NCBI GenBank assembly: GCA_017590115.1
Contig: JAGGNK010008226.1
Coordinates: forward strand, 7,386,900 to 7,450,899
Length of the DNA: 64,000 nucleotides
Reading direction: 5' to 3'
Origin: Montifringilla adamsi
Lineage: Eukaryota > Chordata > Aves > Passeriformes > Passeridae
The translations under genes and the position numbers were made by a program. Positions 23,446 to 35,582 of the stretch are shown one piece after another. Below the pieces are notes generated by a model. The model was not told where the DNA came from and ran no database searches. It saw only the letters and a program-made list of their open reading frames with translations. The number at the start of each line of letters is the position of its first letter. Position 1 is the stretch's first letter.

Positions 23446-23447
<2 letters not shown>
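21561..23447. other. Unique sequence, no gene seen
   Basis: The 21632-22160 part has overlapping sense and antisense frames of 70-136 codons without recognised domains. The 22200-22760 part is AT-rich and non-repetitive. No exon is supported. Confidence 0.55.
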
Positions 23448-23478
<31 letters not shown>

Positions 23479-23509
23479 CTTTTCTGTCAGCTGAGGAGAT
23501 GAGGTAAGT
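23448..23509 (+). other. 31 nt poly-T, then acceptor, 13 nt and donor
   Basis: Thirty-one T residues (23448-23478) run into CTTTTCTGTCAG. Thirteen bases later (23491-23503) the sequence reads GAG followed by GTAAGT. Both splice consensuses are near-optimal and closely spaced, which fits a microexon or a ratchet-type site if the plus strand is transcribed. A length-variable T tract beside a chance donor is the alternative. Confidence 0.25.
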
Positions 23510-25379
23510 CTTCCTTCCTCCTGATCTCCTGGAGCTAACAGTGGGATATCGAGAACAGAACCTTGCCCTATCTATTATTTCAGCTCAGTTCAACGTGCAT
23601 CTGATTTTTTTTTCCTACTATTCACTCCTTAAACCACTTTTTTTGTGAAGGAGAAGCATATGAGAGATCAAAGCTGTGGTTGATAGCAGGGGAACCAAGT
23701 ATTCACCTTCTGGATTTCCCTTTTCTTTCACTTCCTGTTGTGGTTCTTCCAATTTACAGGTCTCTGGAGTGTGATCCACAAGTAGGCAACTACTGCCATT
23801 TTCTGGGTTTAAATCTGCCCTTTTGGCTCTCCCTTTAATGCCCACAGCACAAAGTGCTGCTCTGAGTGGCCAGAGCTGGCTTTTGCCCGGGGGTACAGCT
23901 CAGGCCAGACTGGATTTGCTGCAGAAAGCCTTGCCCATTTTCTTAAGCTGGCACTGAGGAATGGGGTCTGTCTTTTCCTGGCATCGCAGTGGCTCTGGGA
24001 ATGCTCACTTTGGAATTAATTCAGGCAGAGCCTTGTTGGGGTTGTTTGCTCCATCCACACTGCCTTTAGTGTTTTCACTTAAACCTCCATTTCACTCATC
24101 ACTGTTTTCATAAAACTCATAGCAAGTGAGCAGCAATCCGAGGGTGGAGAAACATCCAGCCTTTTTTTTTTTATCCCTTTTAATGTAAAGATTCATAGTT
24201 TTCCTCATAACTTTCAGGGAGCCTTATCTCATGTATGTGTTTGTTCAGCAAAAAATCCGCTGGTGGGCAGGTTGTCCTCTCCCAAATCCGTGCGTTTGCC
24301 AGGATGAAGGCACTCCAGGGGCTGGCAAAATTAATTGAACCTGAATTTGGGATCTGCCTTTCCCACAGTATCTCCACCCCAGCTGGAGTCAGGAAGCCCT
24401 GGTCATCCCCCATGGGAGCTCCCTCACAGGAAAATTCCCAGCACAGCTCCTCAGTGAAGGAGGTTGAGTGTCTTCTGATATGTGTTGGATAAGCATCTGC
24501 TTGTGATATTCTTCCAAAAATCAGAAATATTCCGCTTGCTCCATGCTGACTCGTTCCAGCAGTTCATGCACCAGCCCTGCTGATTAGCTTTGGTTGACTC
24601 GAGAGGTTGTGTCTGACCTAGATTTAGAGTCAGCCTTAGATCTGTAGTGAAAGATCCCTCACTTGACATCACCAAATTGTTTCACAAACCCAATTACTGT
24701 TAGTTTTGCTGGTGATTTCTCAGACCTGTGCCAACAGCAGGACATTCTTCTGTCTGCTCCTCATCCCCATTTGAGGGCTGGTACAGGAGCAAGACTTCTT
24801 CCCACCCTTTGTGTAGCTGTTTGGTTGGAACTTTTTGGTGCAGCAGGAAGGTCTGGGACTACCAGGAATGGGAATTTTATATCAAACCTAATTGCTTTTC
24901 ACTGTCCTCACAGGACGCCAGAGCAGGTTTGAGTCTTCCTTTCCTTCCCAGAGGCAACCCTATGCTTTCCTCTTCCTATTCCCTGCATTATGGGGCATTC
25001 CTGGGTTCATTCATTCCAAAGGTTTTATTCCTATTCAACACACACTTTAGGAAGGGAGGAAAAATGTGCACAGAGACATAAACTGCTGTCCTTCATCCGA
25101 ACATCCCTGTCTGGCTCTGCTGCTCCCACCTCCTCCAGCTCCTCCCTGCCCCCAGCTTTTCCAAACCTGCTGGGTGGCTTCAAACAGTCTCCTTGTATCC
25201 ATCCCATGTTTAAAGACTTCTCTGAAAATAGGTGAACTCCTCTAGCAAGTAACCTGCTGGAGGAGCTTGTCAAGGGCTGGCTGCACACACTTCAGTCTCG
25301 GCAAGAATCAAAGTGAAACGAGGAGAGTCTCACAGAAAAGGGTTACAGAGAGTTTCACGTATTTTGCAGCCTTTTCATG
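23510..25379. other. Unique sequence, no gene seen
   Basis: T-runs lie near 23606 and 24160. Open frames of 75-117 codons at 24235-24492 and 24663-25288 appear on both strands without recognised product. Confidence 0.55.
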
Positions 25380-25740
25380 GCTTAAATTACACTTCCCCTT
25401 GTTCTAGTTTTAAAAGGCAGAACAGAAAAGTTAATTTTAACACTGAAAAATGAAGGCTCTTCAATTATTTATAACATTAAAATGTACAAATGTTTGATCA
25501 ATGAACTTGAAAAAAACATGCAACTACAAAACCCATTTCACAGTGTTCTAAAGTTCATGTGGCAGAGATAGAGAAGTGAAATGATTATTAACAGACGAAG
25601 AGCAGCATTTTAATAACATTCGAGCTGTAATAATGAGGCTGACAAAAGCAAGGGAATTCAAAGCCAACACTGATCTGACGCTCCCTCCTTAACACATAGA
25701 CTGTGCCTAATTTTGTGGAATGTGAGGTATTGTAAGAAAA
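25380..25740. promoter_or_regulatory. Candidate conserved non-coding block
   Basis: This repeat-free AT-rich stretch has many homeodomain-like cores (TTAATTTTAA, CAATTATTTATAA, GATTATTAAC, GTAATAATGAGG) and few CpGs. It has no open frame of note. The suggestion rests on motif density only. Confidence 0.25.
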
Positions 25741-26090
25741 TTGCTCTCGTGCCACAGACCCCCTCGGTGTGGTGCCCAGTGGGGTGGCAGCAGGATGAGG
25801 TACGTTTTGTTCTTAGTACTTTATTATTTTATACTGAAGTGTTTTGAGTAAACACACAGCTGTGTCTTCCTCTCTTTTTATTTTTTTTTTTCCTTCAAGC
25901 TTTACCATTACCATTAATAATAGTGGAAACATCTCTCTTTTTCTTTCTTAAAATCACTGAAATAGGACATTTTCCATGAAGCAGCATGGGGTGAGCCCAG
26001 CATGGCATACAAGGGTCTGTGAAGGGACTATGGATCACTGCAACACCAAAAAACCTTGGCCACGTATTGGGATGAGCCTAGTGACACCCA
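25741..26090. other. Unique sequence, no gene seen
   Basis: It has a T-run near 25880-25891 followed by the imperfect trinucleotide stretch ACCATTACCATTAATAATAG. Nothing else is seen. Confidence 0.6.
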
Positions 26091-26310
26091 AATCATGGAA
26101 CCATGGAATCATGGAATGATTTGGGTTGGAAGGGACCTTAAATCTCACCTTCCACTGTCCCAGGTGCTCCCAGCCCCAGTGTCCAGCCTGGCCTTGGACA
26201 CTGCCAGGGATCCAGGGGCAGCCACAGCTTCCCTGCCCACCCTCCCAGGGAAAGATTTCTTCCTGCTGTTTAACCTAAAATTCTCCTCTTTCAGCTCAAA
26301 CCCAAACTGT
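26091..26310 (-). mobile_element. CR1 LINE 3' end
   Basis: The left edge carries a decayed octamer tail (AATCATGGAACCATGGAATC), then GATTTGGGTTGGAAGGGACC, CTTGGACACTGCCAGGGATC, GGGAAAGATTTCTTCCTGCT and CTCCTCTTTCAGCTCAAACC. About 220 bp are kept. Moderately young by appearance. Confidence 0.93.
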
Positions 26311-27101
26311 TGCTTGCAAATCGTGGTGCAGAAATAAAGAGAGGTTATGGTGAGCGTGAGTCTTGTCCACAGCTGTGCAGAGCCCATTCCGGTTTGAGAA
26401 TGAATTGTCTGGAAGCTACTCCAACTTCCTTGGCTCCCAGTGCCTTCACCCCCAGGTCTGCTCTCCAAGGGTCTGACAGCTGGGAAGGGCTGCTGGTGTC
26501 CTTCCTTCACACTAACAGGATATTTTTGTTGGATAGGTACACAGGTTTTCTTACAAAAAAGAAGTTTATTTTCCAAATACCATCCCTTTCCAGGAAAACA
26601 AATATGATGTGATCAGCCAACTGCACTATTGCAATAAATCCTGTTTGTTCAGCACTTTTCCTAGATAAATGGTTATTCTTTGAGAGATTTGGATGCCTCT
26701 TATGCAACAGAAAACTGAAAACTCTCTGCTTTTACTGCACTATAGCAAAACTGTGATGCTTAGAAGCAAATTTCCAAATGGGAAGGGGCAGGTGGATGCT
26801 AGATGTGGAGTGGAATGCAAGGAAATTATTACACTGAAATGCGTATTTATAACCTTGTAAAGGTGAGGAAATGATAATTAGAAGGTGGCAAGCCTTGTCC
26901 CTGGTTTGTTAGAGGGAAGGAAGGGCTCCCTTGGCTCTGCCAGGGCAGTTAGGGACCCTCCCACCCCTTCCCTTCCCCAGCCTGACTTGGCAGGGAGAGT
27001 CCTGGGATGGGAGAGGTGAGACCATGGGAGAGGTCAGACAGAGCTCCTCTGCTTTTGGGGTGTTTCCCTCACCTCAGCTAAGGTCACCGAGGAGAGGGTG
27101 T
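26311..27101. other. Unique sequence, no gene seen
   Basis: Nothing recognised. The 26880-27100 part is GC-richer, with short purine/pyrimidine runs. Confidence 0.55.
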
Positions 27102-27143
27102 CCAAGCTGAGCCCCTTGGTGGCCAAGCTGAGCCCCTTGGTGG
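27102..27143. repeat. 21 bp tandem repeat, two copies
   Basis: The unit CCAAGCTGAGCCCCTTGGTGG occurs twice in tandem without difference, followed by a partial third start (CCA). Simple local duplication. Confidence 0.9.
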
Positions 27144-27830
27144 CCATGCAGCCCAGCCAAGGCACAGCCAAGGAGCCCAGGGTGGGGTGGGCACTGTCCC
27201 CACCCAGCCAGCTGCCCTTCCCTGAGCTGCCTCCTGAAAAAAACTAGAGCCCAACCTTCATGTCTTGGTCCTGCAGCTTCTAATTATGCCCTGCACAAGG
27301 CCTTAGATGTGAAGTGCGCTGCAGAAGCAGGACGGTGACGACGATGAAAGGGAGCAACATCAAAAGTGTCAGGAAGAGGGGAAGGCAACGCCATATCAGT
27401 GGTGAAGCCACATGCATATTCCAATTTGCTATGTGACTGTGGTACTAATTTGGGGGCTGGAAAAAACCCCGATTACAGGCGGGATGGCATCCACACAGTG
27501 CCTCAGGAATATGCAACCAGAGAGTTCCCTAACAGGGGAGCTGCGTGCTTATTGAGCTGCTCTCAACGCACAAATAAAGTATAATTAGGGCTCATTAGGA
27601 GTGGAAGGGACGGCTGCAGTCACCCTGGCAGCATTCACAGGGAGGAAATAAGGCCACAGCTTTCTCATTGGAGTTGGGAATGAGGAGGGAAAGGTAATGC
27701 TGTCCTCACACATCCCAATCCAAGAGGATGAGTTGTGGGGTTTTTTTGCTCTGGTGTCACAATGTTTTAAGAACACAGAAATGGGCTGAAAGAGGGAGAC
27801 AAAGGGGAAAAGAAGAAAAAAAAGTTACAA
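27144..27830. other. Unique sequence, no gene seen
   Basis: A GACGGTGACGACGATGAAAG stretch near 27331 is unusually CpG-containing for its surroundings. Nothing coding is recognised. Confidence 0.5.
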
Positions 27831-27965
27831 AAATTCTATTAATAAAATTTAGGAGATTAATAAGTCTTAGTATTACATATAAAAATTGGCATTAAATATT
27901 TAGAAATTCTATTAATAAAATACTAGATTAATAAAGCCTAATATTAAATATAAAAAATTAATTGG
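27831..27965. repeat. Degenerate 73 bp tandem duplication, AT-rich
   Basis: AAATTCTATTAATAAAAT starts at 27831 and again at 27904. The following TTAATAA..CTTAGTATTA and TTAATAA..CCTAATATTA segments align with a few changes and one short gap. The second unit is slightly shorter and its right end is indistinct. Confidence 0.75.
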
Positions 27966-29396
27966 GTGCAGCTCATCAACTTTGTAGTGTGAAAACCACA
28001 GTGAGAGTCCTGCCAGTCCTTTCTTGTGGCTGGGGCCGTGGGATGGAGGTGCAAGAACAGGAAATTCAGAGCAGGGGTGACTGACCAGGCACAGTCTGCT
28101 TGGGAATGAGCAAGATCCATATGGGATCTTGGGAAGACTTGACTTTTCTCTCTGGAAAACAGCTAAAATAGTCAATGGTGTGATGCAGGTTGGGAACATA
28201 ATGGGAATAAAGCTGTTTCTTAACTAGGAAGTTTGGGGGTCTGTGGGAATTTGTGTATCCTGATATTTTTGGGCACATCCACAGTGACAATAGGCATTAA
28301 TTTTGCCCCTGGATAGAAAGGTGAGGTTGGACTTCCCACATTGGGAGAGATGGACCAACACCAGCATTTGGGCCATGTTCTTGCAGTCCAGGAGGGACGT
28401 GGGATGCTGCAGGATCAGGCATCCTTAGGCTCATACTGGAATAAAAGTTGGGATTTCAGCATGGAAACCTTTCAAATGGCAAAAATTCAGCTTTGCAGAA
28501 GTCACGTGGAAGAGGAGGTGTTATCTAAAATTATCCAAATCTTTCCAAATGTAGTTTGTTACCTAAATTTCTTGTCCATATGGCTTTTTTTGCATCGGTG
28601 TTCCTAATATCTTCTTCCAGTTAGATGCAAACTCCTGTCACTGATGATGCTTTCAGAGATTTTTTTTCTCAGAGCTAGAAAAATCATTGCTTTTTACCTC
28701 TGCTCAGTGTTTTACAACAAATGGTAAAATGGTGTTTAAATTAGGATAAAATATTAAAATTAATATTCATTGACTTTTATGCTTCATTATCATTAGAAAT
28801 TAAGTTTATTTCCTGGGTAAATAGTTTACAGCAAGTTATAAATATTTTCTGTTGATCTATTAACTGGTTTAATATATTATGAAGTTATTGACAGTTGCAG
28901 TAAAATTTATAAACAGCTATTAAACCTTTTAACATACTCGATGTGTCTAAGTCTCTATAACACAGAGAAATGATTTTTTAAAGATAATCTTCTCCTGATA
29001 TTAAATTCCTCCAAGATTTTAATATATTGTCAAAGTTTATGGGTCATAAAATAAACCTAGAGCTTACAAAAAATTTACACAAGGATATTATTTAAGAAAA
29101 AGGACATGGAAGTTTTAGTGCAGTAAGAATGATGATATAAGCCACTGAAACATATAAAAGTACATACCAAATACTATGTTAAAATAACATTAACTGTCTT
29201 GTATAAATCCACAAGTCAAGGTTTCAGGGTTTTTACAGTGCCTGACTCTCTTATTATTGTGTCTAGATAATGACACCCTCACGGTGCAGCACTTAGAAAA
29301 GCTCATTTTTGATAGATGTAAAAGCATGAAATAACGATAGACCAAGAAATCCTAATTTGGAATTCCCTGATAATGTAAGGTTAGGGCCCATACTTC
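27966..29396. other. Unique sequence, strongly AT-rich to the right
   Basis: The 28730-29200 part is AT-rich, repeat-free and low in CpG, and could include conserved non-coding DNA. No gene or repeat is recognised. Confidence 0.5.
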
Positions 29397-29550
29397 GTGG
29401 GCCTGATTCCACGATGTATTACTCCATCCTGAGCCCGATGTAAATCATTGAAAATCAATAAAAATGGGTCAGCTGGCTGGTGTAAATTGGGCTGCCTTCA
29501 TTACAGGCCATGGATGGATGCCAGTTTACACCAGCTGAGAAATTGGCCGG
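29397..29550. repeat. Relic of an ancient palindromic amniote repeat
   Basis: The order GGGCCTGATTCC, then CGATGTAAATCATTGAAAAT, then GCTGGTGTAAATTGG, then CCAGTTTACACCAGC, then TGAGAAATTGGCC resembles a palindromic family common in turtles, crocodilians and birds. In those, GGCC-TGATTC ends flank a GTGTAAAT/ATTTACAC stem and a central ATTGAA.TCAATGG motif. The 15 bp stem (29477-29491 with 29520-29534, one mismatch) is still visible. I cannot name the family securely. Old MITE- or SINE-like DNA is the likely class. Confidence 0.45.
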
Positions 29551-29970
29551 GTGCAGTTATATCTGTGTAAAGCTGTCAGAACTCAGTGATTCATCAGCAA
29601 CTTCACATTTACTGCACATTTCTCCGTTTCCTTTCCATATATATCCCTATTTAAAAGTTGGGTGGTTCGACACTGCCCTTGAAAGAAGAGTGATGTCTCC
29701 TAAGCTGATCCACGGGCGGTGGAGGCAGCACGTGTCTCTGATCAGCAGGCACTGGCGGCTGGATGGGGAAGTGTCTGAGTTCTGTGGTGCTGCTCCTGCT
29801 GCAGGATGCTCCAGGTTCAGCTCAGGGATGGTATCCAAGGTGGGGATGGACCAGGAGGGTGCTTTTCCCCTGCCTGTGTCTGTCACCTGCAGCAAGGGGA
29901 TAAAAGTGCATCCAGAGAGCCACAGGAGCAGCGTGGACACCTCAGGAAGTAGAAGAGCAGAACATAAAAC
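29551..29970. other. Unique sequence, no gene seen
   Basis: An open frame of 220 codons starting at 29510 runs through the ancient repeat, this stretch and the next CR1, so it is treated as fortuitous. Confidence 0.6.
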
Positions 29971-30138
29971 ACTGGAACAAGTTACCCACAGAGGTGGCAG
30001 AAGCTTCATCCTGGAAGTGTCCAAGGCAAGGTTGGACAGGCCTTGGAGCAACCTGGTCTATGGTTTAGATATCCCTGCACATGGATTAGATATCTTTGAG
30101 ATCCCTTCCAGCCCAACCCAGTCAATAATTCCATGTGC
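29971..30138 (+). mobile_element. CR1 LINE 3' end
   Basis: ACTGGAACAAGTTACCCACA, GAGGTGGCAGAAGCTTCATC, CTGGAAGTGTCCAAGGCAAG and GTTGGACAGGCCTTGGAGC, then CCTTCCAGCCCAACCCAG match the CR1 order. The middle holds a short internal repeat (TTAGATATC at about 30065 and 30086), and the octamer tail has decayed. Confidence 0.92.
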
Positions 30139-33100
30139 TTTGTACCTCGTGCGTCCACCAGGGTTAGGCTGAGGAGATCCTGCTGCCAGCCCTGGCTGTG
30201 CTGCCTGGTCTGAGGTGAGGGACAGCCCTCACCAGGGCTCACCTTTCCTTCTTCCAACCTTTTTTGAAGCTAACAAGGTTCTCCGTAATCATAGGCCCAC
30301 AACTGAAGAGTTCCTGAAGCTGGAGAAGAAAAGGGGGAAAACATTTTGGTGTACACTTGCCTCTCTCAGGGTAAATATCCTGAGAAATTAAGAAATAGTG
30401 GAGAAGTGTGATAGCCACAGGTAAAACCAAGAGCATGGCCATGATGAAAGAGCTCAGAGAAGACACTCTGCTTCTCTTTAGATGTCAGCTCATCCACGTA
30501 TTTTGGGTGTCCCCCCTTGAATGAGAATGTCCCAGATCCCTCAGCAGAGCAGAGCACACGCTCCAGTTTAGCTGAGGTCCTGCAGGACCACCGCCTACCA
30601 CTAAAAGTAGCAAAACCCACAGGATGTTTTTGGTGTTATGAATCCTTTGCAAGCTGGGGCTGTGCCTGGTGGGCTTTCCACCCCACATCTGGGCTCCTCA
30701 TGGGTCCTCTCCTGGAGGGCCAGAGGCACCCAGGTCCCAGGAGCTTGGTGGGGCTGGAATCAGAGCTGGCTTGCCTTGTGCAAGCATGGATTATAACTGA
30801 CGTGGCTTTGTGGTTTCCTATCTCAGCTTTGAAATATAGTAAACTCACAAAAGCTACTGTAGAGTTCAGAACAAACACAGGGGGTATGTTTAGTTATTTG
30901 TTTTTGTAGTAAAATAAAATATTTATTATACACAGACACCTACTGTGAACAGAGGGTAAGGCCACTGTGTTTTATCTCTAGGGTGTCATGTTTGACTTCC
31001 ATTAGGGATGTATTACAGACCTGTGGGTTTTCATGAATTCAGAAAGTCCACTTTGAACACTGATTTCAAAGCCTACAGGGGGTGTGAGGAATGTAAGAAC
31101 ACTGCTTCGTAGCAAGGAACCTGTTGCATCTAACAAACACCTTGTGTTTGATAAGTCAGAGTTGAGGCAGGCTATAAAGGAGCTCTTATTTTTAATATTT
31201 TTTCTTCCTTAACACGATTTTAAAGGAAGATTTCCCATTGTTTGCCTTGTAACTTCAGCCCATCTGAAAGCTCAAGGTGAAGACAATGAACGAGCTCCTG
31301 AAAAATGCACCATTACATCAGCATACTTTTCCCATTTTTCCCTAATTCCCTCCCAATGAATCATATGGGAGGAGAAAACGACCTCAGCCATCAGGTGGAT
31401 ACCGATCCATCTCCATAAGTGCCTCTCACATTAATGGTGCTGTCCAAAACTCTAAGTGCCACTTGTGGGTGATGTGTGGAGGGGCTGTGGGTGGGCTGTG
31501 GTGCTGGGGGAGCTGGCTCTGCCAGCCCCGTGCTCCCCACATGGCCCTGGGGTGGGTGGTGAAGGGTTGGCCGTGAGGAACAGCTCGTGGAGCTCAGGGC
31601 TGTGCTCCCCACAGCTCCTGAGCAGCCTTTGGGATCAGGAATTCATGGGAGCTGGGAGCATTCCCAGCTTTTCAGAGCACAGGAGTGATGTGGGGCCACC
31701 ATCTCCATGGAGGGGTTGGAGACAGCGATGGGAAGGTGGAGGGGCTGTCAAAGGAATCTGCTGTGGAAGTGTGAAACCTTCAGATGTGAATTTTCTTCTC
31801 CCTCCCGACCCTGTCCCTGTCTGTGGGATGTGTCCCCTTCTCTTCACAGCTGTGTCTCTCACCCTAAACAGCACAACACAGCTGACCATATGTGAAATTA
31901 AAACTCCTGAAGGACAAACATCAGTGCCTCACCCTGCACTTGAAGCCACAAGGCATTTTTTGGTCACAGCCACAAAAAACAAAACAAAAAAAACAAAATG
32001 CTGAGAAGACTTGGCTTTGTAAGATGAGTTAAATCAAAAACATCGGAATTAATCAATTTCTAAGATCAAAATTAAAGCTGCTTGGTTTTACCTCCTCCAG
32101 ACAAGGAGCACTGATACATTCTGAATGCTCATTCACCTCCTTGTTCTTCCTTGTGTTTATTGCTGGCTGTGGAGGGAATGCACATGGATTTGTTTCCATA
32201 ATGATTTCATGGAGAGGTCAAACCCCACTGAATCCAGATAAATGCAGGAGCCAGCAGGGTCCTTCCAAGCATTGGAAAAGACTTGGCACTGCTGACTTTT
32301 GCACTGTGGGAAGGTCAGTGCAAGATGTTACCAGGGCCTATTAGGCTGATCATAACTGGCACTGGAAAATGTGTGGTGAGAGAAAGTGAGTCTAGAAATA
32401 CTCTTGCTAAGGCTAAATTCTGCTACTAACAAGATTTCTGCTCCTAATTATACCTTCAGTTCTGCTCTACTGACACTATTTTGACACAGGGTAACTTGCT
32501 CATAAGAACTTGATGCTCATTTTTCAGTAGATAACAGTGTTTATGTGCTAAATCTTGCCCAGCACAATATTTAAAATACCCTTAAAGCCAGCCAGTTGGG
32601 ACAGAACAGCAACAGTTGTTTGGTACAGTAACCAGTGGACAAAATTATTTCCTTGTATCCAAATAAAATTTCACTGGGAATGAGAAAGCAGTTGAACCAG
32701 GCAGCCTGGAAATATTCCCTTTGTTTTGTTTCGCTTTGTTTTGTTTTTCCTGGGGATTTCACATCAAGGCTAATGCCATCACACTCAGTAGTAAAATTCC
32801 CATTGTCACTGTGGAAGCCAAAGTTTCACCTCATTCCTGCAAAATGCATCACACAGAGGTTTTGGTAGGGTGAGCTCACCCTCGGAAACCACTCTGGGTC
32901 CTGCTACTCATTCCTGGGATTCTCACCCTGCATCCAAGGTTGTTCAGGGAGCACTGGGCTCTTCCCAGGTCCCCCCCACAGCACTGATGCCTGCCGAGGG
33001 AGGTGAGCAGCAATAGTCATGGACAGTAAGTCCCGACTTGGTTCTGTGCTCCCCGTTCCACTTGAATTCAACCATTAAATCTGAACTTCCAGTTCAAATT

Positions 33101-33885
33101 AAATATGTCATGACCAATGTCAGATATATGGACAACTTCAGAGTGGAATAACCCAAGGCAATCTGCTCTGATCGTATCATGCCTTAAGTCTCGGGCTAAA
33201 TCCAGGGGGAATTTAATAAAATAGCTCAGTCAAGCATTGATCTTTCCTGATGGTTTTTTTCTTCCTTTCTAATGGTCTTCTCACACACATTGCCCTCACT
33301 TCCCTCTTGGAAAACAACACAGTATCATAGAGGAAGAATCCAAAATATTTCAGCACTGCTGCTATTGTACCTTTGCTATTGACCTCCTTTCCAATCTCTC
33401 ATTTGATGACAGCGGTGTGGCATGACAGAATTAAATGATTTTGTTTCTCTCGTTCTCTGCCAATGTTACATCTGGTACATGAAGTGAGTGAAGGATTGTA
33501 AAATGGGATGATAGTGCTGCAGGAAAAACTGTCTGCTGTTTCACTGTGCTCCAGAGCACTTGTAAGCAGAGCCTGGACTTTGTCTTAGAGGATATTGTAC
33601 AGCTCTGTTTGTCCATCCCTGGAGCTGTGGTGGAAAAACAAGCTCAGCAGATCCTGAAAATTGAAGAGTTGAGGTCACCTGCTGGAGATGAAGGACTGGT
33701 GGTGCACCACAGGTCTGCAAGCAGGGGACAGGGGAGCAGCCTTGGGATGCAAGTCCTGTGGATATTCAGAGAATGGGACATTGGCATGAAAGAGACTCCT
33801 AAAAGTATTATGATTTATGCCCCTTTTAGGATATATTATTATATCTAGGTGGAAAAGATAAGTTCATGTAGTTCATAAGTTCATG
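30139..33885. other. Unique sequence, no gene seen
   Basis: Frames of 84-182 codons (for example 31456-32004) have no recognised domains and opposite-strand rivals. The A-rich run ACAAAACAAAAAAAACAAAA lies near 31979. The part from 33060 to 33260 is low-CpG with homeodomain-like cores and may be a conserved element. Confidence 0.5.
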
Positions 33886-34111
33886 TAGTAAAAGGACAAG
33901 GGAATGGCCTCGACTGAAGGAGGGTGGGTTTGGATCAGAGATTAGGAAGAAATTGTTCCCTGTGAGGATGGGTGCCCTGAGCAGCTGTGGCTTCCCCCTT
34001 GGAAGTGCCCAAGGCCAGGTTGGCCACTGGGGCTTGGAGCAGCCTGGGGCAGTGGAAGGTGTCCCTGCCATGGCTGGGGTGGAATGGGATGGTCATTATT
34101 CATTCCATAAT
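33886..34111 (+). mobile_element. CR1 LINE 3' end
   Basis: AAAAGGACAAGGGAATGGCC, GATTAGGAAGAAATTGTTCC, CTGTGAGGATGG, GGAAGTGCCCAAGGCCAGG, TTGGAGCAGCCTGGGGCAG and GGTGTCCCTGCCATGGC follow the CR1 order over about 225 bp. The terminal section after GGAATGGGATGG is shortened, so the tail is missing or decayed. Confidence 0.93.
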
Positions 34112-35582
34112 CTATATCACACTATCTGGTATAATAGAACCTATACCAGTCTTAGAAAACATTCAATTTTACTCATCAACCTCTAATATTTAATAAAGAA
34201 TCCAACAATATTTTTAGATGGAGCAAAAATTGCAGTTAGCTGTACTGTGAAAATTCCTGGGGAGTGTTGCCATTGCTGCTGTAGTGCCCGAGCTGCTCTC
34301 CTCCCTCACTTCTCTCCCCATTATTTTGCTTTGAAAAAGTTTGCTTTTTTAGTGCTATGCCAAAGGAGAGCATCAAAATGTTGTTACCTCTGGACTACCC
34401 AGGTGTTCCCAGGGAAAAGCAGAAGGACAGGGTTTGGGACCAGGGGACAGGTGGGTGACAGGGAAGGTCTTTACTGGAAACACTGCAGAGACAGTGGCAA
34501 AAAACCTGTCCCACTGCATTGATGGCTGAGTTTAACATTTGCATAACATCCAGGAGGGAGAACGCTGCACTCTATGACTCTGCTTTAAAAATGAGTCCTT
34601 GGGTAAGACCCCTCTCAGATTTGAAACCCTTCCAGCATTTGGAAGAGTTTCAAATAAAATTAAAAGAAAAACAAAGCTCAGGCTCCTGAGATTGCTCCAC
34701 TACGTACTGACGAGTGAGTGTGAGGGTATGTTTTGTCTCTAAAGAAAATAGCAAAGCCTATAGCAGTCAAGATAGTTTATAAGCATGAACATAATTTTGA
34801 ATAGCCCTAGCTCTGGTTTGCCATGACCTCTGCAACTCAGCTCTGAAGAAAAAGGTAAAAAAATATTCCCTTAATGCCAGCTATACACCAGAAAAGACAC
34901 TTAAACTCAGCACTCTTGAAAATCATAGGCATGTCTTGTTTGTCATGATTGACCTTTTCCTTTTATTTTATTAATTATAAAATAGACCTTTTTTTCCAGG
35001 AATCTAAGAAAATACCCATCCTCTCCCAAAAGATGCAATGAAGGCACTCATCAGAAAACATGGACAGATAGAATATAAGAAGTCTTTTCTTTAGTGTTTG
35101 AAAGCTTTTCTTTATTTCATTTCCCTCTAAATTTTAACTCTTAATTTTAACTCTAACCTGTCTTCCCCGCTGGGAAGTGGTTCATGCACAATTTTACTTT
35201 CTATTTTCACAGAGACAAAATGCTCCTGCTCTTTCTCAGAGCTCTCCTCACCAGCTGATGAGGCAGCACAGGCTTCCCTTTGTCCTGCCCCTGCATCTGG
35301 TGTGGTCAGAGGAGTTAGGAAGAGGAAGGGAATGAGCATTTTGGAGTATGGATGGGTTGTGTGCCCCTGGCCAGGCCCTGTTCCACCTCAGCCCCCATCC
35401 TACTCATCTGTGTGTTTCCTTTCCCTCTCACCCATCCCACTGAGGGGGCTGTGGACTCCAAAGAGCCCAGCAGAGACAGCTCTTCTGCCTTTGCTTTATT
35501 TGCACAGCAGTAGATTGATTTAAAACTTCAAACCCTGATGTTTAGCATTTTTACTGTCTCTTCTCTCCAAATACTGGCCTTA
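34112..35582. other. Unique sequence, no gene seen
   Basis: No repeats or exons recognised. A Cys-rich chance frame at 34247-34522 has no family match. Confidence 0.55.

Noticed and set aside
27102..27143. CRISPR-like array
   Set aside because: Two contiguous 21 bp units without spacers in vertebrate DNA; a simple tandem duplication.
29510..30172. 220-codon plus-strand frame
   Set aside because: It runs through an ancient palindromic repeat and into a CR1 3' end, which is untranslated sequence, so it is fortuitous.
31456..32004. 182-codon plus-strand frame
   Set aside because: GC-rich chance frame with an overlapping antisense rival; no recognised domain, splice or promoter context.
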